Notes: a model not told the origin generated them from the sequence alone. 64,000 bases of DNA from Leptospiraceae bacterium (GCA_024233875.1 JACKPB010000002.1:1-64000); one strand, 5' to 3'. Shown: positions 1-8,904, counted from the stretch's first letter. Made by a program: numbers and translations.

Positions 1-94
1 GTTCACCGCAAATTTGAAATTTCCCAAATCCGGAAAGTACTTCTTTCTCATTATGGTCAATCACATGAAAGACGGGACCCTCCGTTCCGATCAT
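1..94 (-). CDS. 5' end of an unidentified gene (truncated by window edge)
   Basis: An open frame on the minus strand begins with ATG at 94 and runs off the left edge (31 codons, beginning MIGTEGPVFHVIDHNEK). The frame is open upstream only to about 130, where a TAA closes it, so ATG 94 is the natural start. It would be divergent from the gene at 212, with about 115 bases of AT-rich DNA between them for promoters. The piece is too short to assign a family. It could be an N-terminus of a cytosolic protein; no signal peptide is visible. Confidence 0.4.
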   Translation of the reverse strand, partial: MIGTEGPVFHVIDHNEKEVLSGFGKFQICGE

Positions 95-211
95 TCGATT
101 CTGCTTCGATTCAATTCTAAAAAAAATACTTTACAAAAAAATACTACACGTTAGTATACTATCCTGTCCGCCCCGAATGCTAGGCTGATCCTTATTGGAC
201 AAGGAGGAAAG

Positions 212-871
212 ATGAAGATAGTGTTTTCTGATCAAAGCGGTATTCACCGCCTGTCGCTGTATCGTCTTCTGTTTAGAGCCCTTCGGGGTGGCTACATTCC
301 CGTCGTGATTTCCGGGGATAGGGGGTTTGATCTCTATCATTTTCTGAGAGAGAGGAAGTTGTTTCGGGTCTCTTACGATTTGATCTCAAAGATCCAGTTT
401 GCGAATCCGGTGAATGGTCACCACCTCAAGACCCTGATTCGAAGAATGGAAGAAATGGATCCGAATCTCTATTTCGCGATTTTTATTGATTTCACATCAC
501 ACTATCTGGACGATACCGTTCCGGAGGATATACGGACGTTCATGTTTCGTAGGGATCTTCAGAGCACTTCGCTTCTGGAGTCTTCGTTTCGTCCCGTATT
601 TTTCTTTGAGACGGGTAGATGTCATCGGGATACAGGGCAGGCAGGGTATCGGGAGTTTCTTACCCATCATTCCCATCTGCATCTGTTGGAGGACAAGGGA
701 AAGTTTCGTCTCGGGCACATGCGAATCCGCCCGGAGGAAAAGGAGGAGTTTTTTCATGGGAGTCATAGTTCCGGCTTATTCTATCTCTGTCGAAAGATTG
801 CGGGGCGACTTCAGCATCTTTCGGAAGTCACTTCGCAAAGAAGATCAGCGTTATTTCGACAGGCTGTTTGA
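212..871 (+). CDS. Unknown protein, 219 aa, first gene of a lonC operon
   Basis: I do not recognise a named family. The start is strongly supported: AAGGAGG sits 7-8 bases before ATG 212. The protein opens MKIVFSDQSGIHRLSLYRLL, has mixed alpha/beta character with alternating hydrophobic and charged stretches, and shows no signal peptide or membrane segment, so it is probably cytosolic. It heads a same-strand cluster with a 94-residue gene (756) and a LonC-like protease (1094), suggesting a linked role. The last 39 codons overlap the next gene out of frame by 116 bases, which is unusually long. The true C-terminus could be shorter if a frameshift has occurred near 750. Function cannot be assigned from sequence. 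Confidence 0.65.
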   Translation: MKIVFSDQSGIHRLSLYRLLFRALRGGYIPVVISGDRGFDLYHFLRERKLFRVSYDLISKIQFANPVNGHHLKTLIRRMEEMDPNLYFAIFIDFTSHYLDDTVPEDIRTFMFRRDLQSTSLLESSFRPVFFFETGRCHRDTGQAGYREFLTHHSHLHLLEDKGKFRLGHMRIRPEEKEEFFHGSHSSGLFYLCRKIAGRLQHLSEVTSQRRSALFRQAV

Positions 872-1040
872 TCTGGCGGCCAAGCACATCCAGGCGGGGA
901 ACGCTCAGGGTCATTACGATCCTCTCGAGCTTCTTCTGTTTTCCGTCTGCATGGAACTCATTCGAAAGGTGGAGACTCTGGAGAGGAGGCTCAGTCCTCC
1001 GGCTCAACCACCCGGGGAGGGAGATGCCGGGAGAGAATGA
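756..1040 (+). CDS. Small helical protein, 94 aa
   Basis: This gene begins inside the previous one, in another frame. A near-perfect Shine-Dalgarno (AAAAGGAGGAG) precedes ATG 756 by 6-8 bases, much stronger than any upstream candidate in the same frame, so the longer frame from 486 is rejected. The product (MGVIVPAYSISVERLRGDFS...) is mostly charged helix; its C-terminal third (residues 60-82) is amphipathic and may pair as a coiled coil, and the tail is rich in Pro and Gly. Position between the 219-residue gene and the Lon-like protease suggests co-expression with both. No family is recognised and no function is proposed. Confidence 0.65.
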   Translation: MGVIVPAYSISVERLRGDFSIFRKSLRKEDQRYFDRLFDLAAKHIQAGNAQGHYDPLELLLFSVCMELIRKVETLERRLSPPAQPPGEGDAGRE

Positions 1041-1093
1041 GGGAGGATTTGTTTTCCTCTTTTCAGAAATCATATCTGTGAGAATGTGATCTT

Positions 1094-2806
1094 ATGCTTA
1101 AAAAGATTGAGCTTTCCGAGCTTTCGATTCAGATACCGCATAAGCAGTTGCAGACAAAAGCGACTTCAAGAGGAAACACTTCCTTTTTGTTTCAGACTCA
1201 GGCAGTTAAGGCACTCAAATCAACGATGAACCATCCCAAGATTTATCCCCACTTCATAGTGACGGCGGGAGATGGACTGGATTACATCGAAGACCTATTG
1301 AAAGAAGTGAAAAATGACTTTGAAAAGTCCTTTTCTCCTGAAAAGTTCTATTTCGATCCTGAGAGTCGGAAGATTTCCCCGGAGGAGACTTCGGGTTCGG
1401 TCCCACTTTTTGACAGGGACGCCCGAAAGAGACCCTTCCTTCTGGATCAGAATCCAAATATCAGCAGTGTCTTCGGCATTCCCGGGGAGCATACCTATTC
1501 TGCCGGAGACATTGTGATGGCGAATGGGGGATTTCTCATCCTCCCCATGTCCAGACTGGACAAGGATCCCGCTCTCATGGATCTCCTCCTTTCCGTTTTG
1601 AGTTCGGGAGAGATCGACTTCAGGAAACTACCGGAATTGCTGTACTTTCGGGATATGGATCGATCCATTCGAATTCCTGTCTTTGCCAGGATCATTCTCT
1701 TCGGTTCGGAATTCTCTCTCGATCATCTTCTGCGCAAGCACGGACTTTTCGGTAAAATCTTCAAAACAAAAATCGATCTGGAAGATGAGGCGGAACTAAC
1801 CCCCGGCAACATAAGCAATTTTTCCAAGTACATAGACTCTCTGAAAGAAGAGGGACTGCCCGATCTGGACCCCTCAGCCAAGGAAGTTTTGTTGAGAGAT
1901 CTTCTGATTCAAAACGAGAGTCGCACCAGTTTTTCCTTGAGTTTTGCCGAATCGAAGGCGATCTACGAAGAAGCCATAGTCCTCTTCCCGGGCAAGAAAT
2001 CCCTCGGCGCAAATGAAGTCGAGAAAGCGATCGCCTCTCTGGACAGCCGTTACTCCCTCCCCAAGAAAAAGTACTACGAAGAGCTGGAAAGGGGAGTTTT
2101 CAATTTGAAGTTTACCGGGTCGAGGCTCGGTAGGATCAATGCCCTTTCCATTTACTCTCCCTTCGGAAACTACCAGGAATACGGTCAGGTCAATGTCATC
2201 TCCGCAAGAGTCCTGATGGGCTCAGGCAATTTTATCAATATCGAGAGAGAAGTCAACCTATCCGGAGATGTTCATGACAAGGGAGTCTATGTTCTCCAGT
2301 CCTTTCTAAAAGGTATACTATCAAACTACTCGACTCTGGGAGTGGACATTTCTATCCTATTTGAGCAGAGTCACATGATGGTGGATGGAGATTCAGCCAC
2401 AGTCGCTGAATTGCTCATCACGCTTTCGGCTCTCTCCGGGATCGAAATCCCCTGCAATCTAGCCGTTACCGGATCCATGTCTCAGTACGGTGAGGTCATG
2501 CCCGTGGGAGCTGTTTCCAGGAAGATTACCGCCTGGTATGAGATTTCTTCTCTTCTGGGGAATTCCCGTGATACGTATCACGTATTCCTTCCGGAGACCA
2601 ATTCAAAGGAATTGATTTTGGATAAAAATGTTCAATCTGCGATTGCAAAGAAGAAGTTCACCGTCAATTCCTACTCCCATGTGGAAGACATCATTCCGCG
2701 GGTTCTGGGCCTGCCTCTGGGGAAGATAGAGAAGAATGGAAAATTTTCTGAAAACAGTGTTATGAGTCTGATCGAAAAACGTCTGGAGCCCAAGAAAGAG
2801 GCTTAG
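1094..2806 (+). CDS. LonC-type protease with degenerate ATPase module
   Basis: A 570-residue protein with a C-terminal Lon peptidase domain (about residues 350-545). The Ser-Lys dyad is visible: S434 in VDGDSAT and K477 in VGAVSRKITA, 43 residues apart, the same spacing as S679/K722 of E. coli Lon. The N-terminal half resembles the AAA_32/LonB-like module, but where a Walker A loop is expected there is only VTAGDGLDYIE, with no GKT/S, and I see no clean Walker B. The protein is much shorter than Lon (about 780) or typical LonB-like proteins (about 800). These features match LonC, a family known to digest unfolded substrates without ATP. No signal peptide or membrane anchor is seen. It ends four bases inside the convergent corA gene. 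Confidence 0.85.
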   Translation: MLKKIELSELSIQIPHKQLQTKATSRGNTSFLFQTQAVKALKSTMNHPKIYPHFIVTAGDGLDYIEDLLKEVKNDFEKSFSPEKFYFDPESRKISPEETSGSVPLFDRDARKRPFLLDQNPNISSVFGIPGEHTYSAGDIVMANGGFLILPMSRLDKDPALMDLLLSVLSSGEIDFRKLPELLYFRDMDRSIRIPVFARIILFGSEFSLDHLLRKHGLFGKIFKTKIDLEDEAELTPGNISNFSKYIDSLKEEGLPDLDPSAKEVLLRDLLIQNESRTSFSLSFAESKAIYEEAIVLFPGKKSLGANEVEKAIASLDSRYSLPKKKYYEELERGVFNLKFTGSRLGRINALSIYSPFGNYQEYGQVNVISARVLMGSGNFINIEREVNLSGDVHDKGVYVLQSFLKGILSNYSTLGVDISILFEQSHMMVDGDSATVAELLITLSALSGIEIPCNLAVTGSMSQYGEVMPVGAVSRKITAWYEISSLLGNSRDTYHVFLPETNSKELILDKNVQSAIAKKKFTVNSYSHVEDIIPRVLGLPLGKIEKNGKFSENSVMSLIEKRLEPKKEA

Positions 2807-3759
2807 AACCATTTCTTCAATTTGAAATAAAAGTACATAACAAATCCGATGATGAACATCGAGATCAGGGTGATGACAAACCCGTTGTCGTGTTCGAGAA
2901 GAGGTATGTATTTGAAGTTCATTCCGTAGAGACCTGCGATGAGCGTCATGGGAAGCATGATGGCGGTCATCATCGTCAGGATGGTCATGATCTCGTTGGA
3001 CTTGCTTGAGGAGATGGTGAGATGAACTTCAAGAGCCGAAGAAATCATTTCTTTGACGGTCTCCGAGACCTCCAAAATTCTCAACGAATGGTCTTTTACA
3101 TCACGGAAGAATGCATTGGATTCTACCGTGATGAAGGATGTGTGGGATTCGCTGATTTGATCGAGAATCTCGACGTGTCGATTGATGATCTTTTTGATCT
3201 GCTGGAGATTGCCCCTCATCATAAAAATCTGAGAGATATCGAGTTTCTTATCATCACTAAATACCTGAGACTCAAGGTTTTCAGCCTGATCTTCAATGCG
3301 TGATACGATAGGAATGAGATGATCCGTCTCCGCATCCATGATCTTGTGGATGATGAATTCCAGACCTTTTTCCAGAATGCTGTAGTTGGACTCCCAGTTG
3401 TGGATAAGATCAAAGATCGTGTTCCTATGATCGAGAGCTATGGTGATCAGGGTGGATTTGGTGATGATAAAATTAAAATTTTTCGGTATGATTTGATTGT
3501 TTTCGAAATGCACACCCCGGAAAATCAAATAGGTATAGTTGGGAAATTCTTCAAACTTGATCCTACTCTGGGGGTTCATTACATCTTCTATAGTCAGGGG
3601 GTGGATCTTGTAATTCGCTAAGAATTTAAGTAGTTCATCTTCACTCTTGGGAGTTAAGTGAATCCAGGTCTTGTGCTTGAAGATCGGAATCGGACCTTTT
3701 TCTGATTCAATCATGAAGTAGTCTTTTAGGGTCAGTATCCAGGAATTGGATGAAATCAA
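2803..3759 (-). CDS. corA: CorA-family Mg2+/Co2+ (or Zn2+) transporter
   Basis: A 318-residue CorA-family channel. The long N-terminal cytoplasmic domain is followed by two C-terminal membrane helices, and the signature GMN tripeptide (YGMNF, residues 279-281) lies at the end of the first helix. The preferred start is TTG 3759, because GGGAGGG lies about 7 bases upstream; the first ATG (3714, MIESEKG) has no ribosome binding site. The start lies 3 bases beyond the stop of the upstream M61 peptidase gene, so the two are probably co-transcribed and translationally coupled. The sequence downstream of GMN carries acidic residues (LLEHDNG) like other CorA selectivity loops, but the ion cannot be read from sequence. 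Confidence 0.9.
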   Translation of the reverse strand: MISSNSWILTLKDYFMIESEKGPIPIFKHKTWIHLTPKSEDELLKFLANYKIHPLTIEDVMNPQSRIKFEEFPNYTYLIFRGVHFENNQIIPKNFNFIITKSTLITIALDHRNTIFDLIHNWESNYSILEKGLEFIIHKIMDAETDHLIPIVSRIEDQAENLESQVFSDDKKLDISQIFMMRGNLQQIKKIINRHVEILDQISESHTSFITVESNAFFRDVKDHSLRILEVSETVKEMISSALEVHLTISSSKSNEIMTILTMMTAIMLPMTLIAGLYGMNFKYIPLLEHDNGFVITLISMFIIGFVMYFYFKLKKWF

Positions 3760-3762
3760 GGC

Positions 3763-5481
3763 TCAGCCCTCCCACTCAAAGAAATTCATTCCCAGTGGAT
3801 TTTCCAGGTAGTCGATAGAATCCAACTGGTAAAGGTAAATCGGGACGGATTGGATGGTTCTTGTCAATATCTTTCCTCTTCTGGAAAGAATAAGTTTGAG
3901 TTTCGCTTTCTCCGGATGGGATTCCAGTTTGGAAACATTCTCTTTCGTAACTCTTATATTATTGATAGCAATCAATTCATCTCCTGTAGAGATATCTACA
4001 TTCTTGAGATACTGCATGTATACTTTTTGAATTTTCACCAAACTTCCCGATGCCTTGGCCTCAAATGGGAGGGAGGATTTCTTCAATTTCTTACTGACCT
4101 TTACTCCGATCTTTTTGAAATAGGTTTCAAAGGGAATTCTGGTTCTTGTTTCGAGATACGGTTGGAACTCCGGATAGACGTCCACTCCGGTAGCATCCAC
4201 AACCGCTTTAAAAAATTCTTCTTTTGTGAACCCTCTATTCTTTTCTTCGTGATACTTCTTCAGGAGATATCGCATCACGTCCATGAGACTGTACTTGAGA
4301 TTGGATTTTTCCCGAATGGATATGTCCATGCAGAATGCGAGAATCGATCCTTTGATATAATAGGAAATAGAAAAGTTGTGAGAGTTGGGGTGTTGCTTGT
4401 AAAATTTTATCCAGGTGGTCAGGGAAGATTCTTCGAGGGACATGTACTCCTCTCCCGAACTTGCTTCCAGGCGGTTGATGTCGTTCAACACTTCATTGAT
4501 ATAAACAGTAGATCCGACCAGTTCGGACAGGAAGATGATGTAGTTGTCATAAAAACTTGTGATCCCTTCAGCTATCCAGAGTTCTTTGGAAGGTCTGGGG
4601 TAGTAGTAGTCAAAGGGTCCGAAAGCTATCGGTCGAATTCTTTTTATATTCCACAAATGAAAGTATTCGTGGCAGAGGAGGGCCATGAGCCTTGTGTATT
4701 CGGCTGATTCTTCCAGTTTGTCCGGGGGGAAGGCATTTACACTCGACGCCCTATGTTCGAGTCCTCCGTAATTGTCCTCGGTTAGGTTGAGGAGGAAGAG
4801 ATAGTAGGAATTGGGATTCCCGCGAAAGAGCCGGGTTTGGAGTTTTACTATTTTCTCCAAATCACTGAGGATGTTTTTTTTGATTTTGGAGTTTATGTCT
4901 CCCTGAATGATGATTTCATGTTCTGTCTTCTCCACCTTAAATTTCGAGGAGGTCTTGTTGGTGAGGAAGATAGGTGAGTCAAAGAGTTCATCAAAGTCAA
5001 TCGCTTTGTAAGTCTGTCCTTTCCCCTTCGCTAAGGAGGTGTAGATGTGTTGGTATGGATGATTTCGAAAGCCCAGGCTTACAGGGATATTCAAGGAGCC
5101 TTCCGGATAGAGAAAGGTAGACGGTGGATTCAAAAATGCATACTCCGGATCCACAAAATTGGTTCGTACAGTGTTCTCATAACCGAAGAGAGTGTAGCGA
5201 ACGAGAAACTGATTCTTAGAACTCTGAACTCTAAATCTGGAAAGCTCGGTCTGCACACAGGGAATTTCCTTTCCATTTTCCAGAGCTTGGATCGAAATGA
5301 TATGCCCTGAATAGTCTCTGATAAAATAGGAACCCGGTGACCAGGTAGGCATGGTAAAAAGCCAATCGCCTGCGCCTGAGGTTGAGACGGACATCTCGAT
5401 CTCGATTTGATGCAAATGAGGATTGGGTAGGGATACTTGGAAATGAATTTTGTTGATTTTGGAGTGTTTGCCGGATTTCAT
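3763..5481 (-). CDS. M61-family glycyl aminopeptidase with C-terminal PDZ domain
   Basis: A 572-residue zinc peptidase of the M61 family. The motif HEYFH (H271, E272, H275) gives the zinc ligands and general base, and the downstream ELWIAEGITSFYDNY supplies the third ligand, as in the family. The N-terminal third is the beta-rich M61 domain (residues about 15-190). Residues about 470-540 look like a PDZ domain, usual in this family for binding substrate termini. No signal peptide is visible, so it is probably cytosolic. ATG 5481 has AAGGA immediately upstream, rather close. Family members release N-terminal Gly or Ala; the physiological substrate here is unknown. corA follows at 3 bases. Confidence 0.88.
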   Translation of the reverse strand: MKSGKHSKINKIHFQVSLPNPHLHQIEIEMSVSTSGAGDWLFTMPTWSPGSYFIRDYSGHIISIQALENGKEIPCVQTELSRFRVQSSKNQFLVRYTLFGYENTVRTNFVDPEYAFLNPPSTFLYPEGSLNIPVSLGFRNHPYQHIYTSLAKGKGQTYKAIDFDELFDSPIFLTNKTSSKFKVEKTEHEIIIQGDINSKIKKNILSDLEKIVKLQTRLFRGNPNSYYLFLLNLTEDNYGGLEHRASSVNAFPPDKLEESAEYTRLMALLCHEYFHLWNIKRIRPIAFGPFDYYYPRPSKELWIAEGITSFYDNYIIFLSELVGSTVYINEVLNDINRLEASSGEEYMSLEESSLTTWIKFYKQHPNSHNFSISYYIKGSILAFCMDISIREKSNLKYSLMDVMRYLLKKYHEEKNRGFTKEEFFKAVVDATGVDVYPEFQPYLETRTRIPFETYFKKIGVKVSKKLKKSSLPFEAKASGSLVKIQKVYMQYLKNVDISTGDELIAINNIRVTKENVSKLESHPEKAKLKLILSRRGKILTRTIQSVPIYLYQLDSIDYLENPLGMNFFEWEG

Positions 5482-5520
5482 TCCTTGTTATCTTCGAAAC
5501 TCAAGGAAAGAATGGCAATA

Positions 5521-5554
5521 AAAAAAGTGAAAAAGGGAGGAGGGTATCCTCCCC
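5521..5554 (-). terminator. Rho-independent terminator of the cold-shock gene
   Basis: Stem GGGAGGA (5535-5541) pairs with TCCTCCC (5547-5553) around a 5-base loop. Read on the minus strand it is followed by TTTT, then CACT, then six T, and lies 14 bases beyond the cold-shock stop codon. This is a convincing intrinsic terminator for the minus-strand gene. Confidence 0.85.
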
Positions 5555-5567
5555 AGTTTAAGTTGAA

Positions 5568-5771
5568 TTAACCTAAAAGTTTAACTTGAGATGCTGCAGG
5601 GCCTTTTTTGCCACTTACGATGTCAAATTCTACTCTTTCTCCATCTTTTAATTGTTTAAAACCATCAGAAATAATTTCTGAATAGTGTACAAAAATATCA
5701 TCCCCTCCATCGATAGAGATGAAACCATAACCTTTTGTCTTGTTGAACCATTTGACGGTGCCTTGTGCCAT
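5568..5771 (-). CDS. csp: Cold-shock domain protein (CspA family)
   Basis: A 67-residue single cold-shock domain, full family length. The RNA-binding motifs are intact: RNP1 KGYGFISI and RNP2 DIFVHYSE, preceded by the typical start MAQGTVKWFNKTKGY. Such proteins bind single-stranded RNA/DNA and melt secondary structure, as RNA chaperones in cold or in growth transition. AAGGAG lies about 10 bases before ATG 5771. About 200 bases of AT-rich sequence upstream leave room for the long structured leader usual for csp genes, though I cannot show a thermosensor. It is monocistronic, closed by the terminator at 5521-5554. Confidence 0.95.
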   Translation of the reverse strand: MAQGTVKWFNKTKGYGFISIDGGDDIFVHYSEIISDGFKQLKDGERVEFDIVSGKKGPAASQVKLLG

Positions 5772-6494
5772 TTTGCTATTACTCCTTTTTGGGGTAGTGT
5801 CTAAAAACTAGCGAGATATATTGTTATAAGGTTGGAGAGTGCTGCTCTTATGGAGGGGGGAACTATCCTTAAATCTTAAACTTCTTTACTTGCTATTTAC
5901 TTCTACTACTATACCCTAAATACGAATTATCCTTACCCGTTCATTTTGTAAATCTATTTCTTATTTTTCTAAAATAAAATTTAGAATATGAAAAAATTTA
6001 TGAATCATTATTTTTTCATATTGAGAAAAAAAGATTCAAGTTCGGAAAAACGGTTTGAGCTGCTTATGAATTCATTCCTGAGTTCTTTAGGGAATCAGGT
6101 AAATACTTATTCAATTCTAGATTGTTTTATGTTGAATCAATTTGGAAGAATCGTCTTGGTTCGATTGCATACTATGAGGACAAATGAATTTCAGTACTGT
6201 TTTTATTGGTTCAAATCAATTCGGTTCGGACTGCTCTGGAAAAGCCTTACAACCTTGTACCGGATTTGTCGGAGGTTCGTGTAAATGTACGCATTTTCTA
6301 TTCGTTTGCAAACCTGAGATAGCTTGGATAAGAAAGTACATATGGGATTTTTAAAATAGATAGGGGATGGCTATTGGTACATAGAAATTCTTTATCAAAC
6401 TGAAGTTTTAAAAAAAGTCAACCCCGGATCCATTCTTCTCAGGTTAGAAGAAAAAGCCAGATTTTGAAATCTTAAATCTCTTAAGTGTTTCCAT
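5772..6494. other. 723-base AT-rich gap; probable csp leader and promoter
   Basis: This stretch contains the ribosome binding site and probable 5' leader of csp on the minus strand (about 5772-5990). The 98-codon plus-strand frame at 5988-6284 has no Shine-Dalgarno, a composition like the surrounding AT-rich DNA and no recognisable domain, so I treat it as non-coding. Nothing else is seen in 6285-6494. Confidence 0.5.
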
Positions 6495-6872
6495 TCATTC
6501 GGAGAGACTGACTTGAAAAGGGAAGAGGTGAGGGTAAGCGGAGTACCCTAGCTTATTTCCATCCGGATCCTGGAAATAAATACTGGACTTTGTCTTCGAA
6601 AGAATGGGGGGGAGATCGGGGATCATCGCCTCGGAAAGACAGTCCGATGTGAAAAGAATTGCCTCGGGACCCTTGGGTGTCCCGGATGCTTCAATCATGA
6701 GAATTAGGGAAGGTTGAATAGAAAACCATCCCGAGCGTTTGTTTCCATCTTCATCCAGCTTCCATTCCAAAAAGTTCAATCCCGGTAGTTTGGAATAGAA
6801 CTCTACCATAGGGAGAAGATTGGAGGTGGAGATGGCTATGTGATGAAGCAAGGAAGGAAGAATGCATTCCAT
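6495..6872 (-). CDS. VOC (glyoxalase/dioxygenase fold) protein
   Basis: A 125-residue vicinal-oxygen-chelate protein. It opens with the first beta strand and metal-ligand motif LLHHIAIST (H10/H11), has the central SLILMIEASG strand and ends with YFQDPDGNKLGY, the family signature, in which the usual Glu after GN is replaced by Lys-Leu. The gene lies 28 bases downstream of the MeaA-like mutase on the same strand, so a methylmalonyl/ethylmalonyl-CoA epimerase role is tempting. It lacks the closer epimerase signatures, so that remains inference. The start (ATG 6872) has only a weak ribosome binding site. It could equally be a generic lyase or resistance-type VOC protein. Confidence 0.75.
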   Translation of the reverse strand: MECILPSLLHHIAISTSNLLPMVEFYSKLPGLNFLEWKLDEDGNKRSGWFSIQPSLILMIEASGTPKGPEAILFTSDCLSEAMIPDLPPILSKTKSSIYFQDPDGNKLGYSAYPHLFPFQVSLSE

Positions 6873-6900
6873 CCGGGAGGAATGGAATGCAATTGGGTGA

Positions 6901-8904
6901 TTAGTGGATCAGGTCCATGATCTTGTTCATGATTTCCATGAGATCAAAATCTTTGGGAGTGAAGACTTCGCGGATCCCCAGATCTTTTAGGGTCTTGAAA
7001 TCTCCTTCGGGAATGATTCCTCCGAAGACTACAGGTATGTTTTGTCTCGCTTTGTAGTGCTCCAATTCGGAAATGATGTGTTCGGCGATTTCCTTGTGGG
7101 AGCCGGATAGAATGGATATCCCTATGACGTTCGCATTTTCTTCTACTGCTGTTTGAACGATTTCTTCGGGAGTGAGTCGGATTCCGGAGTAGATCACATC
7201 AAATCCCGCATGTTTTGCGGAGATGGCAATCATTTCGGCTCCATTGGAGTGTCCGTCCAATCCGGGCTTTCCTACCACGATCTTGGGTCTCTGTCCGTTT
7301 TTCTGGAGGAAGGCTTCTACCTTGGCACGGACTTCTTTCACCTTCTCATTTTCAATCTTGAGAATCTGACCTTCTACTCCTGTAGCCGGCTGATAGGTTC
7401 CAAAAATATCTCTGAGAGCATCCGACCATTCACCGGTGGTCACACCTGCTTTGGCACATTCAATCGAGGCGGGGAACATGTTCTTTCCTTCTTTTGCGGC
7501 TTGTTTCAGGGCTTCCAGAGATGTCTTGACTTTCTCGGGATCTCTCTTGGTTCGGGACTCTTCGAGGGTTTGGATGGTGATTTTTGCGGATTCAGGATCC
7601 ACAGTAAAGATCCCACCGTCACTGTCTGTCATGAGAGGAGACTTGATGGCTTCCGTCCATTTGTTCTTTCCTACGACGATTTGTTCTCCGGAGTTGATTC
7701 TTGCCATTCTTTCCGATTGGGACTTTACAAGTTGGGTTTTCATATAGCCCGATTCGATGGCCTTGACCGCACCGCCCATTTCCTGAATCTTTTGAATCTC
7801 TGCATAGGCTTCTTTTTTGAGTTCGGCTACCTTACTTTCGATGACTACAGATCCTTCAAAAATGTCAGGATATTCCAGTAAATCGGTCTCATAAGCAAGA
7901 ATCTGCTGGAGTCTCAAAGACCATTGCTGATCCCAGGGTCGCGGCAGAGAGAGGGCTTCATTCCATGCGGGCAACTGGAGAGCGCGGCATCTGGCTTTCT
8001 TGGAGAGGGTGACTCCGAGGGCTTCGATGAGAATTCTCCATGCATTGTTTTCCGGTTGTTCTTCGGTGAGACCGAGAGAGTTGACCTGAACACCGTACCG
8101 GAAGATTCGATACTTAGGATTCTTCACTCCGTAGCGGTCTCTGGTGATTTCCTCCCACATTTCTGTGAAGGCTCTCATCTTACTCATTTCTTCCACAAAT
8201 CTCATCCCTGCATTTACGAAGAAGGAGATCCGACCGACGCATCTTTCGAATTCTTCTTCAGAGAAGCAATTTCGTTCTTTGATGGCATCCAGAATGGACA
8301 TGGCAGTCGCCAGAGCGAAGGCCAATTCCTGAACCGGAGTCGCCCCGGCTTCCTGAAGATGGTACGAACAGATATTGGATGGATTCCACTTGGGGACGTT
8401 TCTCAAGCAGTACTCGTACATATCCACAATCATTCGGATGGACTGTTCGGGTGGGAAAATGTATGTCCCTCTGGCAAGGTATTCTTTGATGATGTCGTTT
8501 TGAGTTGTTCCTTCGAGTTTTTCACTGGGAACGCTTCTTTCTTCTGCCAGAGCTATGTACAGAGACAGCAACCACATAGAGGTCGCATTGATTGTCATGG
8601 ATGTATTCATCTCACCGATAGGGATTTCCTCGAAAAGGATTCGGAAATCATTGAGGGAATTGATCGGAACACCTACTTTCCCTACTTCCGGTCTGGCTAT
8701 CTTGTGATCGGAACTGTATCCACACTGAGTCGGTAGATCAAAAGCAATCGAGAGACCTGTCTGTCCTTTGGAGAGGTTTTTACGAAAAAGTTCGTTAGAC
8801 GATTTGGCATTTGTATGACCGGCATAGGTTCTGAAAATCCAGGGGCGATCCTGAGTCTTTTCCTGTTTGTCATTATAGAGAGCGTGTTTTTTTTGTGTTT
8901 CCAT
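6901..8904 (-). CDS. meaA: MeaA-like B12-dependent acyl-CoA mutase (ethylmalonyl-CoA mutase type)
   Basis: A 667-residue single-chain mutase. The N-terminal TIM-barrel (about residues 20-520) has the substrate-binding start WIFRTYAGHTNAKSSNELFR, and the C-terminal cobalamin domain (about 540-665) has the lower axial ligand motif DGHSNG (H552 is the cobalt ligand). GLDGHSNGAEMIAISAKH and SGIRLTPEE are typical of MeaA/ethylmalonyl-CoA mutase rather than methylmalonyl-CoA mutase, where DGHDRG and a different loop are seen. MeaA converts (2R)-ethylmalonyl-CoA to methylsuccinyl-CoA in acetyl-CoA assimilation. The other pathway genes are not in the window, so in vivo substrate is inferred. It is probably transcribed with the VOC gene 28 bases downstream. 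Confidence 0.88.
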   Translation of the reverse strand: METQKKHALYNDKQEKTQDRPWIFRTYAGHTNAKSSNELFRKNLSKGQTGLSIAFDLPTQCGYSSDHKIARPEVGKVGVPINSLNDFRILFEEIPIGEMNTSMTINATSMWLLSLYIALAEERSVPSEKLEGTTQNDIIKEYLARGTYIFPPEQSIRMIVDMYEYCLRNVPKWNPSNICSYHLQEAGATPVQELAFALATAMSILDAIKERNCFSEEEFERCVGRISFFVNAGMRFVEEMSKMRAFTEMWEEITRDRYGVKNPKYRIFRYGVQVNSLGLTEEQPENNAWRILIEALGVTLSKKARCRALQLPAWNEALSLPRPWDQQWSLRLQQILAYETDLLEYPDIFEGSVVIESKVAELKKEAYAEIQKIQEMGGAVKAIESGYMKTQLVKSQSERMARINSGEQIVVGKNKWTEAIKSPLMTDSDGGIFTVDPESAKITIQTLEESRTKRDPEKVKTSLEALKQAAKEGKNMFPASIECAKAGVTTGEWSDALRDIFGTYQPATGVEGQILKIENEKVKEVRAKVEAFLQKNGQRPKIVVGKPGLDGHSNGAEMIAISAKHAGFDVIYSGIRLTPEEIVQTAVEENANVIGISILSGSHKEIAEHIISELEHYKARQNIPVVFGGIIPEGDFKTLKDLGIREVFTPKDFDLMEIMNKIMDLIH

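Noticed and set aside
486..755. Longer N-terminus for the 94-residue protein
   Set aside because: It lies fully inside the 219-residue gene and the strong ribosome binding site is at 756.
3850..4707. 285-codon antisense frame opposite the M61 gene
   Set aside because: Shadow of a real gene with HEYFH and the family order on the other strand.
5988..6284. 98-codon frame after csp
   Set aside because: No Shine-Dalgarno, no domain, composition like the AT-rich surroundings.
7924..8736. Long antisense frames opposite meaA (7153-7881, 7924-8736)
   Set aside because: They mirror a well-supported mutase gene and lack start signals; products have no recognisable family.
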